DNA of 64,000 nt from Rheinheimera sp. (GTDB lineage: Bacteria > Pseudomonadota > Gammaproteobacteria > Enterobacterales > Alteromonadaceae). Location of the stretch: the NCBI GenBank assembly GCA_003482455.1, contig DMYW01000037.1, positions 25,890 through 89,889 of the forward strand, read 5' to 3'. Shown here one piece after another: positions 52,044-60,305 of this stretch (position 1 is its first letter; each line of letters opens with the position of its first letter). Made by a program: the position numbers and the translations under genes. The notes below the pieces were generated by a model. It was given only the letters and a program-made list of their open reading frames with translations. It ran no database searches and was not told the origin of the DNA.

Positions 52044-52676
52044 GTGAAAGAGCAAGTAACCCCAAACGACCTGCAGGCTGGGCTATCGACTGCCGCGCCG
52101 CATCAAGTCACCACATGGTTTTTAGCCTACCAAGGCCCGACCCAAGCCATGCCGCAATGGCCGGCGCACGTGATGTTGATGGAAGCTGAACTGCCATCAC
52201 CAGAATTAAGCCAGTTTTTGTTTACAGCTGTCGGTACGCCGTGGCATTGGTTTTCGCGGCTCAGTTGGGATTACCAACAATGGTTGGATTTTCTAACGCA
52301 GCAACAACTTCGCACCTTTGTGCTTTACGTCAAAGGCACGCCAGCCGGTTACATCGAGCTTTGGTGTCATCCGGAGGATGACCATAGTGTCGAGCTGAAG
52401 TTTTTTGGTTTGATGCCCACATTTGCCGGGCAGGGGCTCGGTAAGTTGCTAGCACAAGCGGCGGTTGCGTTGGCGCAGCAATGGCAACCAGCGAAAAAGG
52501 TGTGGGTTCATACCTGCAGTGAAGATCATCCGGCGGCGCTTACCACCTACCAAAAAGCGGGTTTTGTTATTGAATTCAGTGAGGTAGAACAAGAAGACGT
52601 GCCAGAAAACTATGCTGAGTTGGCACTTTGTGCGCCTTATGTACATAGTCGACTCGCTCGTTTCGCGCGAAGCTAA
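52044..52676 (+). CDS. GNAT family N-acetyltransferase
   Basis: Acetyltransferase of 210 residues. The acetyl-CoA loop is FFGLMPTFAGQGLGKLLAQAA (Q/R-x-x-G-x-G/A type, Q near 132), followed by AALTTYQKAGFVIEF. The N-terminal 70 residues are specific and unrecognised. GTG start at 52044 with AAGGACC upstream. It ends the ghrA-enoyl-CoA hydratase-GNAT run. Target unknown. Confidence 0.8.
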   Translation: MKEQVTPNDLQAGLSTAAPHQVTTWFLAYQGPTQAMPQWPAHVMLMEAELPSPELSQFLFTAVGTPWHWFSRLSWDYQQWLDFLTQQQLRTFVLYVKGTPAGYIELWCHPEDDHSVELKFFGLMPTFAGQGLGKLLAQAAVALAQQWQPAKKVWVHTCSEDHPAALTTYQKAGFVIEFSEVEQEDVPENYAELALCAPYVHSRLARFARS

Positions 52677-52784
52677 GCCCAGCGCAATCGTGGTTTTGTC
52701 TATCGTTGAACACGACAAATGACGCTGTCAAAGTGCGCCAATCTAACCACATATGTCAAAAGGGAAAATAGCGAAAATTAACGC

Positions 52785-52813
52785 TTGTTCTGCGCTGGTT
52801 TTCGCTCTATTCT
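52785..52813 (+). promoter_or_regulatory. Promoter of the 37-residue peptide gene
   Basis: -35 TTGTTC (52785-52790) and -10 TATTCT (52808-52813) with a 17-bp spacer. A 7+7 dyad lies at the expected start (52827-52845). Confidence 0.6.
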
Positions 52814-52826
52814 GTGGTGGTTTTTT

Positions 52827-52845
52827 GTACGAGGCATGCTCGTAC
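52827..52845 (+). promoter_or_regulatory. Inverted repeat at the start site
   Basis: GTACGAG and CTCGTAC separated by GCATG. It begins 13 bp after the -10 element, so it may be an operator or a structure at the 5' end of the message. Confidence 0.5.
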
Positions 52846-52958
52846 ACTGATGTGAATTTGCTGCTGAGCTGCGTGGTTACGCGGTGGTGTCAGACAGCGT
52901 AAAAAAACAACAAGCTGGTGTGCGCCCGCCATCGGCAATAACAAGAACAGGAGCACTT

Positions 52959-53072
52959 ATGCACAAGGCATCCGGTCGTGGTTTTGGCTTTTCCTTTATT
53001 GCCCTTTTGGTCGTCTTAATGGCGGTGTCTGCAATGTGGACCAGCGCCGAAGCTGCGGTGTTATTGCTGTAA
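52959..53072 (+). CDS. Small membrane peptide (37 residues)
   Basis: Too short for a 60-residue cutoff from its true start. It encodes MHKASGRGFGFSFIALLVVL followed by MAVSAMWTSAEAAVLLL: a basic N-terminus and one hydrophobic helix, like a small inner-membrane peptide or an uncleaved signal. AGGAG lies 6 bp upstream of the ATG, and a promoter with a dyad is about 145 bp upstream. The frame remains open to 52884, but without a ribosome site. I do not recognise the family. Function unknown. Confidence 0.55.
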   Translation: MHKASGRGFGFSFIALLVVLMAVSAMWTSAEAAVLLL

Positions 53073-53127
53073 CCGCCACGCCAACACTACATTAGACAAA
53101 GTCTGCAACTCGTCGTGTGTGCAGGGC

Positions 53128-53706
53128 TTAACGCTTTTGGTGGATCTCGCGATTGACGCGTTTCTGCTCGGCATTTTTGCTTAGCAGCACATAGGTCGCA
53201 GCGTAGCCCCCATGGTGTTTTTGCGCCGTGTGCAACGCTAAAATCGGCGGCATTTGCAGTAGCCATTTAAAGGTGTAACTTTTTAAGATCGCCGGGTGCG
53301 GTTTGCTGTCGCGCCCCATGCCATGGTGGATCAGCAGGGTGCGAATGCCGCGGTTGTGACAGTCTTCAACAAAATGCGCTAGGCTACTGCGCGCCTCGAC
53401 TAAGGTTTTGCCAAGCAGCATCAAGGTCGCATCGATTTGGTAATGGCCTAACCGCAAGTTTTTGTACACACCGTCTTGCACCCCGTCTTTTTTGTACGCC
53501 AGTACCTCGTCGGGTTTTACCAAATCGACGTATTCCATACTTAAATAATCGGCGTCGTATTCAGGTTCTTGCTCTGCCGCCTTGCGGCGCGCCAACTGCG
53601 CCAAACTTGGCGCAGATTCGCCGTTTTCAGCCATCAGTACGTCTTGCTCGAGTTTGCGGACGCCCGCCATTTCGCGCATAAAGATGTCTAAATCGTCGTT
53701 GTGCAT
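53128..53706 (-). CDS. smrA: Smr-domain DNA endonuclease SmrA
   Basis: Protein of 192 residues with a C-terminal Smr domain: LDLRGH-like LRLGHYQIDATLML, GIRTLLIHHGMGRDSKPHPAILKSYTFKWL and HHGGYAATYVLL. Family members nick DNA. The N-terminus (MHNDDLDIFMREMAGVRKL) is the SmrA-specific region. A TATAAT on the minus strand at 53733-53738 is a good -10. Confidence 0.9.
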   Translation of the reverse strand: MHNDDLDIFMREMAGVRKLEQDVLMAENGESAPSLAQLARRKAAEQEPEYDADYLSMEYVDLVKPDEVLAYKKDGVQDGVYKNLRLGHYQIDATLMLLGKTLVEARSSLAHFVEDCHNRGIRTLLIHHGMGRDSKPHPAILKSYTFKWLLQMPPILALHTAQKHHGGYAATYVLLSKNAEQKRVNREIHQKR

Positions 53707-53833
53707 GGTTTTTCCTCATCTTGCATCCGGCCATTATATCGCGCTTGATCGGAAATGGATCGCTCGGTTGCGCGAGTGAAATCGGCCGACTATGGTTGAA
53801 AGTGCAAAGTGTAACCAACACAAGGAGAGTGCG

Positions 53834-54208
53834 ATGCTGCAGAATGACAAATTAGTGTTGTTGGGATGGATGCTGTGTGCTGTCGGGGTGATCTACGCGT
53901 CAGGGCCGCTATTTTGGTTTTGCGTAGCCATGTACCTGTACAGCGCTATGTTTTGGGTGAAATTAATTGAACGGCGGCGCCAAGATTTACAGCGCTATCG
54001 TCGTCAACAAGGACCATGGCCTTATTGGGTCTATGAGATTTTGCCGTTTGCTTATGTTGGGCTGGGCGTGTTGGTATGGCGCTGGGTGTCAGATCCATGG
54101 TTTGCTCCGTCGATCATGCTGCTGTTAGGCGCTGGAGCTATCACCTTATGGATCCGTCGTTATCAGCGGCTCAGCCGACCCAAAGGCCGGCTGATGCTAG
54201 GTCTTTAA
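53834..54208 (+). CDS. Predicted inner-membrane protein (about 4 helices)
   Basis: Protein of 124 residues with hydrophobic segments near 8-24, 26-42, 66-84 and 90-106, joined by a basic loop (LIERRRQDLQRYRRQQ). No family recognised. ATG at 53834 has AAGGAG 6 bp upstream; a promoter TTGCGC/TATGGT (53768-53796, 17-bp spacer) precedes it. Its last bases overlap by 4 the convergent gene at 54205. Confidence 0.7.
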   Translation: MLQNDKLVLLGWMLCAVGVIYASGPLFWFCVAMYLYSAMFWVKLIERRRQDLQRYRRQQGPWPYWVYEILPFAYVGLGVLVWRWVSDPWFAPSIMLLLGAGAITLWIRRYQRLSRPKGRLMLGL

Positions 54209-54660
54209 TGGTGCTCGCGGTAATAACGCCAAGCAGCCAACATGCCTTCTTGTTTTTCAACACGATAGATACTGCAAGTTGGCTGGCCGTCTTTGATAAT
54301 ATTGCCATCACACAAGGTTAATTCAGCGCGGTCGCTGTCCAGACTGGGCGTCAGTTGTGAGTCCAGTAAGACAGCGGGATACTGCATAAACCCACTCCAA
54401 AACACGCTTTGTGTCGCGATACCATCCTTCTGGTAATGCAATAACGCTGGTTTTGGAAACAACACCAGCGCTGTGAGTAACCCGCCCAGCACGATGAACA
54501 ACGATTTGAACACTAAACCCTTGGAGCTGCCGTGTGGCTCCTCATACGGCAACGATTTAAACACTGGCTGGGCTGTCGTGTTGCTGGTCGGCTGCGCTGG
54601 CTTTTTCGCCGGAGCTTTACGTTCGGTTTCACCGAGCAGTTTAAGTTTTTTATCTGCCAT
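54205..54660 (-). CDS. Unrecognised single-pass membrane protein
   Basis: Protein of 151 residues: basic, Lys/Pro/Ala-rich cytoplasmic N-terminus (about 1-50), one membrane helix (about 50-68, VFKSLFIVLGGLLTALVLF), then a periplasmic part with two cysteines (LCDGNIIKDGQPTCSIY) that could form a disulfide. Its ATG overlaps the M28 peptidase stop by one base (TAATG), so it is translated with that gene. Function unknown. Confidence 0.65.
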   Translation of the reverse strand: MADKKLKLLGETERKAPAKKPAQPTSNTTAQPVFKSLPYEEPHGSSKGLVFKSLFIVLGGLLTALVLFPKPALLHYQKDGIATQSVFWSGFMQYPAVLLDSQLTPSLDSDRAELTLCDGNIIKDGQPTCSIYRVEKQEGMLAAWRYYREHH

Positions 54661-55988
54661 TATTTACGAAAATCCGTCGTTGTGTTGGCTGCCATCGAGG
54701 TCATGATCAACCAAGCCTGCAAGTTCTGCTCAAGTGCAGCGGGGTCAATTTTATCGAGCGTATCATTTGGCGTATGGTGATAATCGAAATAGTCGGTGCC
54801 GTCTTGCTCTAAAGTCACAACGGGTACGCCTAGCGTATGCAGAACTGAAACATCAGGACCACCATAAGCTTTGTTGTTGCCACGCTCAATGTTCAATGGT
54901 TGCAATTTTTTGAACATCTCATCGCCAAAGGCTAACGATTTTTCGCCAAAAGCCGTCGAAAATTGCCAAATGCGACCTGCGCCAAAATCCGACTCGGACG
55001 CTAACACGATTTGGCTCGCGTCGTTTGCATGTGCAGCGGCATAAGCTCTGGCTCCAACTAAGCCGCCTTCTTCATTACCAAACAATACGACACGAACTGT
55101 GCGTTTGGGCCGCCCTTGTTGCTTGATTAAGGTTGCGGTGGCCATGACCAAGCCAACACCGGCACCGTCATCCAAGGCGCCTGTGCCTTGATCCCATGAA
55201 TCTAAATGCGCGCCGATCAGTACCACTTCATTTGGACGCTCACTGCCGGTGATTTCTGCGACGACGTTATGACTTTTTGCATCTTCCGTTTGGTTATGCA
55301 TCACGAGTTTTAATTGCGCTTCTGGAGCTTTGGTCAGTACACGCGCCAACTGCTCGGCATCAGGCACTGAAATCGCCACCGCTGGGATTTTTTCGACCTT
55401 GTCGTCGTAAACCATTTTGCCAGTGTGGGCGAAGCGGTTTTGACTGGTGCCAACCGAGCGGATAATCAGCGCTTTAGCTCCTAGTTTGGCTGCTTCGATA
55501 GCGCCATTGGCACGAGCACCAACGACAGGACCATATTGCGAACCGCTACGGTCTTTCGTCATGGCCTTATTAATAAAGACAATTTTGCCTTTAACCTGCT
55601 CAGGAGTGGCCGCTTTGAGGGCATCTAGATCGGCAAACATCACCACGCTAGCGTTGATGCCTTGTTCGCTGGTGCCAATTGAGCCACCAAGTGCCGTCAG
55701 CACCAACGACTGCGGGAAAGGTTGCACTATATCCAAACGCGCCATGCCACGTTGCCAATAAGGTGTAACGAACTCTTCCGTCCACACTTTATCAAAACCC
55801 AACTGTTTGAAATTTTTTACAGCCCAGTCAACGGCGCGCTGATCTCCAGCACTGCCTGCAATACGAGGTCCAACTTCGGTGGTTAAACTTTCAGTCAACT
55901 GAAACGCCAGCTGATTGTTGTAAGACGTAGCTGCAAGCGCGCCGCTAGCCAATAAAGTAGCAATAATGCCGGCAAGAATTTTCATCAT
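54660..55988 (-). CDS. M28 family aminopeptidase
   Basis: Exported zinc peptidase of 442 residues, signal peptide with cleavage after SGALA (about 19). A PA domain insert lies at about 120-230. The metal-site motifs are GAHLDSWDQGTGALDDGAGV, GNEEGGLVGA, SESDFGAG and DYFDYHHTPNDTLDK. M28 members of this type cleave N-terminal residues from peptides in the periplasm. Two ATGs (55988, 55985) are possible; AGGAA lies 5 bp before the first. The downstream gene is coupled. Confidence 0.9.
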   Translation of the reverse strand: MMKILAGIIATLLASGALAATSYNNQLAFQLTESLTTEVGPRIAGSAGDQRAVDWAVKNFKQLGFDKVWTEEFVTPYWQRGMARLDIVQPFPQSLVLTALGGSIGTSEQGINASVVMFADLDALKAATPEQVKGKIVFINKAMTKDRSGSQYGPVVGARANGAIEAAKLGAKALIIRSVGTSQNRFAHTGKMVYDDKVEKIPAVAISVPDAEQLARVLTKAPEAQLKLVMHNQTEDAKSHNVVAEITGSERPNEVVLIGAHLDSWDQGTGALDDGAGVGLVMATATLIKQQGRPKRTVRVVLFGNEEGGLVGARAYAAAHANDASQIVLASESDFGAGRIWQFSTAFGEKSLAFGDEMFKKLQPLNIERGNNKAYGGPDVSVLHTLGVPVVTLEQDGTDYFDYHHTPNDTLDKIDPAALEQNLQAWLIMTSMAANTTTDFRK

Positions 55989-56380
55989 CGGTTCCTGGAA
56001 AGAATTCTGCACAAAGGGTCAATGTAGCATGCCATTTTATACGGCAGGAAGTGTATCGCGAGTTAGTGGACAGTGATTTTCGTTGTTTGACCGCAGTGGT
56101 ACTATTGAAAAGAAACAAAAGTTAACATTTTGTGTATTCGTCATCGCTATTTTAGCGATGTAGAATGTACAGCGCATTGCTGAAGGGCTTGATAAATATA
56201 CAGATCAGACCTGTTTTTAAAATTTTCTTAAATAGAAAAATTTAGTAAACGAAAGAAAAAATAAATGCTTTAAAAGTTAACTATTTAGCAATAAATGTAC
56301 GAAATTCACAAAAAATCTATTGTATACCGTTCAAAAGCTGAGCGATAATGAGACGTCTAGACATGCAGGGTGCTAAAGAA
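55989..56380. other. AT-rich divergent region M28 peptidase/hlyU
   Basis: Nearly 400 bp without a gene, clearly richer in A+T than the window average (especially 56180-56335). It holds an inverted repeat ATTTA-gcaa-TAAAT (56283-56296) and a TATACC at 56325-56330 that could be the hlyU -10. Such AT tracts are usual targets of H-NS-type silencers, against which HlyU acts in Vibrio. Confidence 0.5.
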
Positions 56381-56695
56381 ATGAACTTACAAGAGATGTT
56401 AAACAATTCAGCCAAAGCAGTTCGTTTGCTGAAAGCTGTTTCTAACGAGCGTCGTTTATTAATCCTGTGTCATCTGTTAGACGGTGAGTTATCAGTGGGC
56501 GAAATGAATGATCGACTTGGTTTAAGTCAATCAGCGTTATCGCAGCATCTCGCGTTGCTGCGTCGCAACAAACTGGTGAAGACACGCAAGGAAGCTCAAA
56601 CTGTTTTTTACAGCATGAATAGCAAAGAGGCGGAAGCCGTGATTGATCTGATGCATACTTTGTATTGCAGCAACAAATCGACCAGCGCCGCCTAA
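56381..56695 (+). CDS. hlyU: HlyU-type ArsR-family redox regulator
   Basis: Winged-helix regulator of 104 residues. It aligns without gaps to Vibrio HlyU from MNLQEM on, and the two cysteines that form the redox switch are kept: C30 (LLILCHLLDG) and C96 (LYCSN), equal to C38 and C104 in V. cholerae HlyU. The recognition helix is SQSALSQHLALLRR. Start is uncertain: ATG at 56381 fits best; 56363 and 56348 are alternative starts that would add the short head seen in Vibrio HlyU. It is a lone gene with its own terminator. Confidence 0.88.
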   Translation: MNLQEMLNNSAKAVRLLKAVSNERRLLILCHLLDGELSVGEMNDRLGLSQSALSQHLALLRRNKLVKTRKEAQTVFYSMNSKEAEAVIDLMHTLYCSNKSTSAA

Positions 56696-56721
56696 TAATT
56701 AAACGACCACGTAAACAATTT

Positions 56722-56752
56722 AAAAAAGCCAGCGAATGCTGGCTTTTTTTTA
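56722..56752 (+). terminator. Terminator after hlyU
   Basis: Stem AAAAAAGCCAGC/GCTGGCTTTTTT, loop GAAT. The GCCAGC stem is the same as in the fdx terminator. Confidence 0.93.
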
Positions 56753-57072
56753 TCCATTTGGCTTGAGGAGGCGCAAATTATTGCGTCAGTACCGTGGTGC
56801 TTTTTAGCAAGGGTTTGCTGAACAGTCCTGTGCGTCGTGAAATACAAATTGCGGCGGTGTATCGCTGGTCACATCTTTTCAGTTCATCTTCTGCAAAAGT
56901 GAGGCATTGCATTGGGGATTTGAATTTAACGTGCTTGTTATACGCGATGGATATTTAGCTTGTGCAGCGGCACTCACTCACTCACTCACTCACTCACAAA
57001 CACAGTGTGTTGTCGCAAACGCTTGATCACGAATGCTTAGATGATTGTTTCTGATATAGGTAAATGCAAGGC
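56753..57072. other. Intergenic stretch with a (CACT) microsatellite
   Basis: About 320 bp between two terminators. I see no gene with a ribosome site on either strand. It contains the CACT repeat (56971-56997) and small inverted repeats (CGCAA-atta-TTGCG near 56772). Confidence 0.6.
56971..56997 (+). repeat. (CACT) tetranucleotide microsatellite
   Basis: Six and three-quarter copies of CACT. It is not inside a gene or a promoter I can see. Confidence 0.95.
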
Positions 57073-57098
57073 CAAAAAAAACGCCTTTCGGCGTTTTT
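57073..57098 (-). terminator. Terminator of rpsT
   Basis: Minus-strand stem AACGCC/GGCGTT with a GAAA loop and eight T. It starts about 16 bp after the rpsT stop. Confidence 0.9.
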
Positions 57099-57113
57099 CT
57101 TGCAAGCAATCGC

Positions 57114-57386
57114 TTAAGCTGCAGTCGCTAATGCCTTAACATGGGCATTCAGACGTGACTTATGACGAGCTGCTTTGTTTTTATGGATCAGACCTTTGTC
57201 TGCCATACGGTCCAGAACTGGAACCATTTTCTTGAACGCTTCTTGCGCTGCAACTACATCAGTAGTTAACACAGCTGCGTAGGTTTTCTTGATGAAAGTA
57301 CGCATCATTGAGCGCTGACTTGCATTTTGCTGACGACGCTTTTCTGATTGAATCGCGCGTTTCTTAGCAGACTTGATGTTAGCCAA
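57114..57386 (-). CDS. rpsT: 30S ribosomal protein S20
   Basis: Primary binding protein of 16S rRNA, 90 residues, starting MANIKSAKKRAIQSEKRRQQN, with the basic helical bundle typical of S20. The start codon is TTG (57384-57386 complement CAA), as in E. coli, where the UUG start is needed for autoregulation. GGAGTG lies upstream. A perfect TTGACA -35 precedes it. Confidence 0.97.
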   Translation of the reverse strand: MANIKSAKKRAIQSEKRRQQNASQRSMMRTFIKKTYAAVLTTDVVAAQEAFKKMVPVLDRMADKGLIHKNKAARHKSRLNAHVKALATAA

Positions 57387-57428
57387 GGTAACACTCCTAA
57401 AAACTAATCTGGGACTTATAAAGGCGGC

Positions 57429-57459
57429 ATAATATGCCTATTTTCTGGCCCTATGTCAA
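57429..57459 (-). promoter_or_regulatory. rpsT promoter
   Basis: Minus-strand -35 TTGACA (57454-57459). The -10 is either CATATT (17-bp spacer) or TATTAT (57429-57434, 19-bp spacer). Confidence 0.65.
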
Positions 57460-57576
57460 ATCATTTTCCTGTGCAATTGCACATTCTTCAGCCATCAAAT
57501 CAATTGCCTTACCCTGAAAAGCTGGTAATCGCTTCGGCCTTTGGTGACAATAGCATGAATTCGCTTTTGGAGTCAG

Positions 57577-59157
57577 ATGGTGTCAGCAAAGTTATTAAAA
57601 TCAGGTGCAATTGTTAGCGCCATGACGCTTATTTCTCGTGTTTTAGGCTTAGTTCGCGATGTAGTTACCGCCAACGTACTGGGGGCGGGAGCTATGGCGG
57701 ATGTATTTTTGATGGTCAACCGCATTCCAAATTTTTTACGTCGACTGTTTGCCGAAGGTGCGTTTTCGCAAGCGTTTGTGCCTGTATTGTCGGAAGTGCG
57801 TGCTAAACATGGCGACGATGAAGTGCGCCTGTTGGTGGCGCGAGCTTCCGGCACGCTCGGATTTATTGTCACGATAGTCACGCTGCTGGCGATGATAGGT
57901 TCGCCCGTGATTATGGCGCTGTTTGGTATGGGCTGGTTTGAGGATTACCTTAATGGCGGCCCCGATGGTGCAAAATACCTGCAAGCCAGTGATTTATTAA
58001 AAATTACCTTCCCGTATCTGTGGTTTATCACCTTTGTCGCACTCTCTGGTGCGGTGCTCAACATCTACAACCAGTTTGCAGTGGCAGCATTTAGCCCAGT
58101 GTTTTTAAACATCGCGATGATTGGTTGTGCGTTGTTTTTATCACCGCATACCGAAAACCCCGCCGAAGCATTGGCGTGGGGCGTGTTTCTCGGTGGTTTT
58201 TTGCAGTTTGTGTTTCAGCTGCCGTTTTTAAAACGCGCCAATTTATTAGTGTTGCCCAAGTGGGGCTGGCGTGATCCTTATGTAGCTCGGATCCGCACCC
58301 TGATGCTACCGGCATTGTTTGGTGTGTCGGTCAGTCAAATCAATTTGTTATTAGATGCGATTATCGCGTCGTTTTTGCAAAACGGCTCGGTCAGCTGGTT
58401 GTATTACTCTGACCGTTTGCTGGAATTCCCGCTGGGGATGTTTGGTATCGCCATTGCCACGGTGATTTTGCCGAACTTGTCGCGTCAGCATGCGCTGGAC
58501 GACCACAAAGCCTTCCAAGGTACGGTGGACTGGGCGGTAATGCTGATATGTGTGTTGGGTATTCCGTCGATGTTTGGCTTGGCGGTGTTGGCAGAACCGA
58601 TTTTATTGACAGTGTTTGGCCATGGCCGTTTTACCGCGCATGACGCCACACAATCGGCCTGGTCGTTGATGGCCTATTGTGTCGGTTTGGTGTATTTGAT
58701 GCTGATTAAAGTGCTAGCTCCAGCGTTTTATGCCCGGCAAGACGTGAAGACCCCAGTCAAAATCGGCATTATTGCGATGGTTGCCAACATGGTGTTTAAC
58801 CTGATGCTAGCGCCGTTTATTTCGTTTGTTGGATTAGCACTAGCGACTTCCTTGTCAGGAATGTTGAACTGTTGGTTGTTGTATCGAGGCTTGAAATCGC
58901 AAGGAATTTATCGATTATCCCCGCACAGCAAAGCCGTGATCGGCAAGGCGCTGCTAGCCGGTGCGCTGATGGGCGTGGCCATTTATTTCAGCATTCCGAG
59001 TATTGAACAATTTCAACAAGCGGGTTTTAGCCACAGAGCGCTGTGGGTTGCTGTTGGAATAGCGGCCGCAGTTCCAGCATATTTGTTAGCGTTATGGGTA
59101 CTTGGCGTACGAATTGCTGACTTTAAACGGCATTCAATTGCTGAAAGTCTGGCCTGA
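57577..59157 (+). CDS. murJ: Lipid II flippase MurJ
   Basis: MOP-superfamily flippase, 526 residues with about 14 membrane helices, that moves lipid II across the inner membrane. Landmarks: SRVLGLVRDVVTANVLGAG, NRIPNFLRRLFAEGAFSQAFVP and the Arg/Asp-rich central cavity. ATG at 57577 with TTGGAG upstream. Divergent from rpsT, as in many gammaproteobacteria. ribF follows after 49 bp. Confidence 0.96.
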   Translation: MVSAKLLKSGAIVSAMTLISRVLGLVRDVVTANVLGAGAMADVFLMVNRIPNFLRRLFAEGAFSQAFVPVLSEVRAKHGDDEVRLLVARASGTLGFIVTIVTLLAMIGSPVIMALFGMGWFEDYLNGGPDGAKYLQASDLLKITFPYLWFITFVALSGAVLNIYNQFAVAAFSPVFLNIAMIGCALFLSPHTENPAEALAWGVFLGGFLQFVFQLPFLKRANLLVLPKWGWRDPYVARIRTLMLPALFGVSVSQINLLLDAIIASFLQNGSVSWLYYSDRLLEFPLGMFGIAIATVILPNLSRQHALDDHKAFQGTVDWAVMLICVLGIPSMFGLAVLAEPILLTVFGHGRFTAHDATQSAWSLMAYCVGLVYLMLIKVLAPAFYARQDVKTPVKIGIIAMVANMVFNLMLAPFISFVGLALATSLSGMLNCWLLYRGLKSQGIYRLSPHSKAVIGKALLAGALMGVAIYFSIPSIEQFQQAGFSHRALWVAVGIAAAVPAYLLALWVLGVRIADFKRHSIAESLA

Positions 59158-59206
59158 TGTCGTTATAATCGGCCGTTTAGACAGCAAGACAGAGAACGCA
59201 TCAGGC

Positions 59207-60142
59207 ATGGAGTTAATCCGCGGACTGCAAAATATCCGAGCACAGCATCAAGGTTGTGTGCTGACGATCGGCAATTTTGATGGCGTCCACGTTGGGCATC
59301 AAGCCGTGTTGGCGCAGCTGCGCCAACGTGCTACTGAGCTGAATTTACCGTCGGTGGTGATGGTATTTGAACCGCAACCCTTGGAGCTATTTAACCCGCA
59401 AGCGGCGCCGGCGCGGCTGACGCGTTTTCGGGAAAAATACCACTGGTTAAAACAGCAAGGCATCGACCGGCTGTTATGCGTGAAATTCAATCGGGCTTTT
59501 GCCAGTCAACAACCGAGCGAATTTATCGAAGACTTGCTGCTAAACCGACTGGGTGTACAGCATCTGATCGTCGGCGATGATTTTTGTTTTGGTAAAAACC
59601 GCGCGGGCAACTTTGCTATGTTGCAGCAAGCCTCCGTCCAGCATGGTTTTGGCTTAACCTCGACCGCCAGTTTGCTGAAAAATAATCAGCGCGTCAGCAG
59701 CACGTTAATCCGTGAAGCATTGGCGCAAGATCAGTTTGAGCGGGCAACCGATATGTTGGGGCGCGAGTTTTCGTTAATGGGGCGGGTGCGCCATGGCGCC
59801 AAACTCGGCCGGCAATTGGGGTTCCCAACCGCTAACGTTTGGCTTTACCGCAAAACCTTGCCATTGCAAGGAGTCTACGCAGTCGAAGCCATCACCAAAG
59901 GCGGGCGTTGGCATGGCGTTGCTAACATTGGCTCACGGCCGACAGTGGCCGGGCGAGTGGAACAATTAGAAGCCCACTTCTTTGATTTTCAAGGCGATTT
60001 GTACGGCCAGCAAATTGAAGTGGTGCTGAAACATAAAATCCGCGCCGAACAAAAGTTCGCTTCGGTCGATGAATTACAAGCGCAAATCCAGCGCGATGCC
60101 GCCGCGGCGCGCGCCTGGTTTGCCGCCACGGCAAGCGTTTAA
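59207..60142 (+). CDS. ribF: Bifunctional riboflavin kinase/FAD synthetase
   Basis: Makes FMN and then FAD. The product is 311 residues: the adenylyltransferase half has TIGNFDGVHVGHQAVL and SSTLIREAL, and the kinase half has GAKLGRQLGFPTANV and HFFDFQGDLYGQ. The open frame continues upstream to 59102 inside murJ, but the ATG at 59207 gives the family start MELIRGLQNI. Third gene of rpsT/murJ-ribF-ileS. Confidence 0.96.
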   Translation: MELIRGLQNIRAQHQGCVLTIGNFDGVHVGHQAVLAQLRQRATELNLPSVVMVFEPQPLELFNPQAAPARLTRFREKYHWLKQQGIDRLLCVKFNRAFASQQPSEFIEDLLLNRLGVQHLIVGDDFCFGKNRAGNFAMLQQASVQHGFGLTSTASLLKNNQRVSSTLIREALAQDQFERATDMLGREFSLMGRVRHGAKLGRQLGFPTANVWLYRKTLPLQGVYAVEAITKGGRWHGVANIGSRPTVAGRVEQLEAHFFDFQGDLYGQQIEVVLKHKIRAEQKFASVDELQAQIQRDAAAARAWFAATASV

Positions 60143-60305
60143 CGCTTGTGCTCGCTGCTGTCGCCACCTCGCTGTAGGTCAATATGAGGGGCGCGCAGGC
60201 GATAAAGCTATTTCTATGCTCGCTTGGCGAGTATAACGACGATTACAGACACATTGATGATGCATTCGCTAAGTGAAGCGACTGAAAATAAACGGAAATC
60301 CGGAC

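Noticed and set aside
56971..56997. Possible CRISPR array
   Set aside because: Units are 4 bp without spacers and there are no cas genes.
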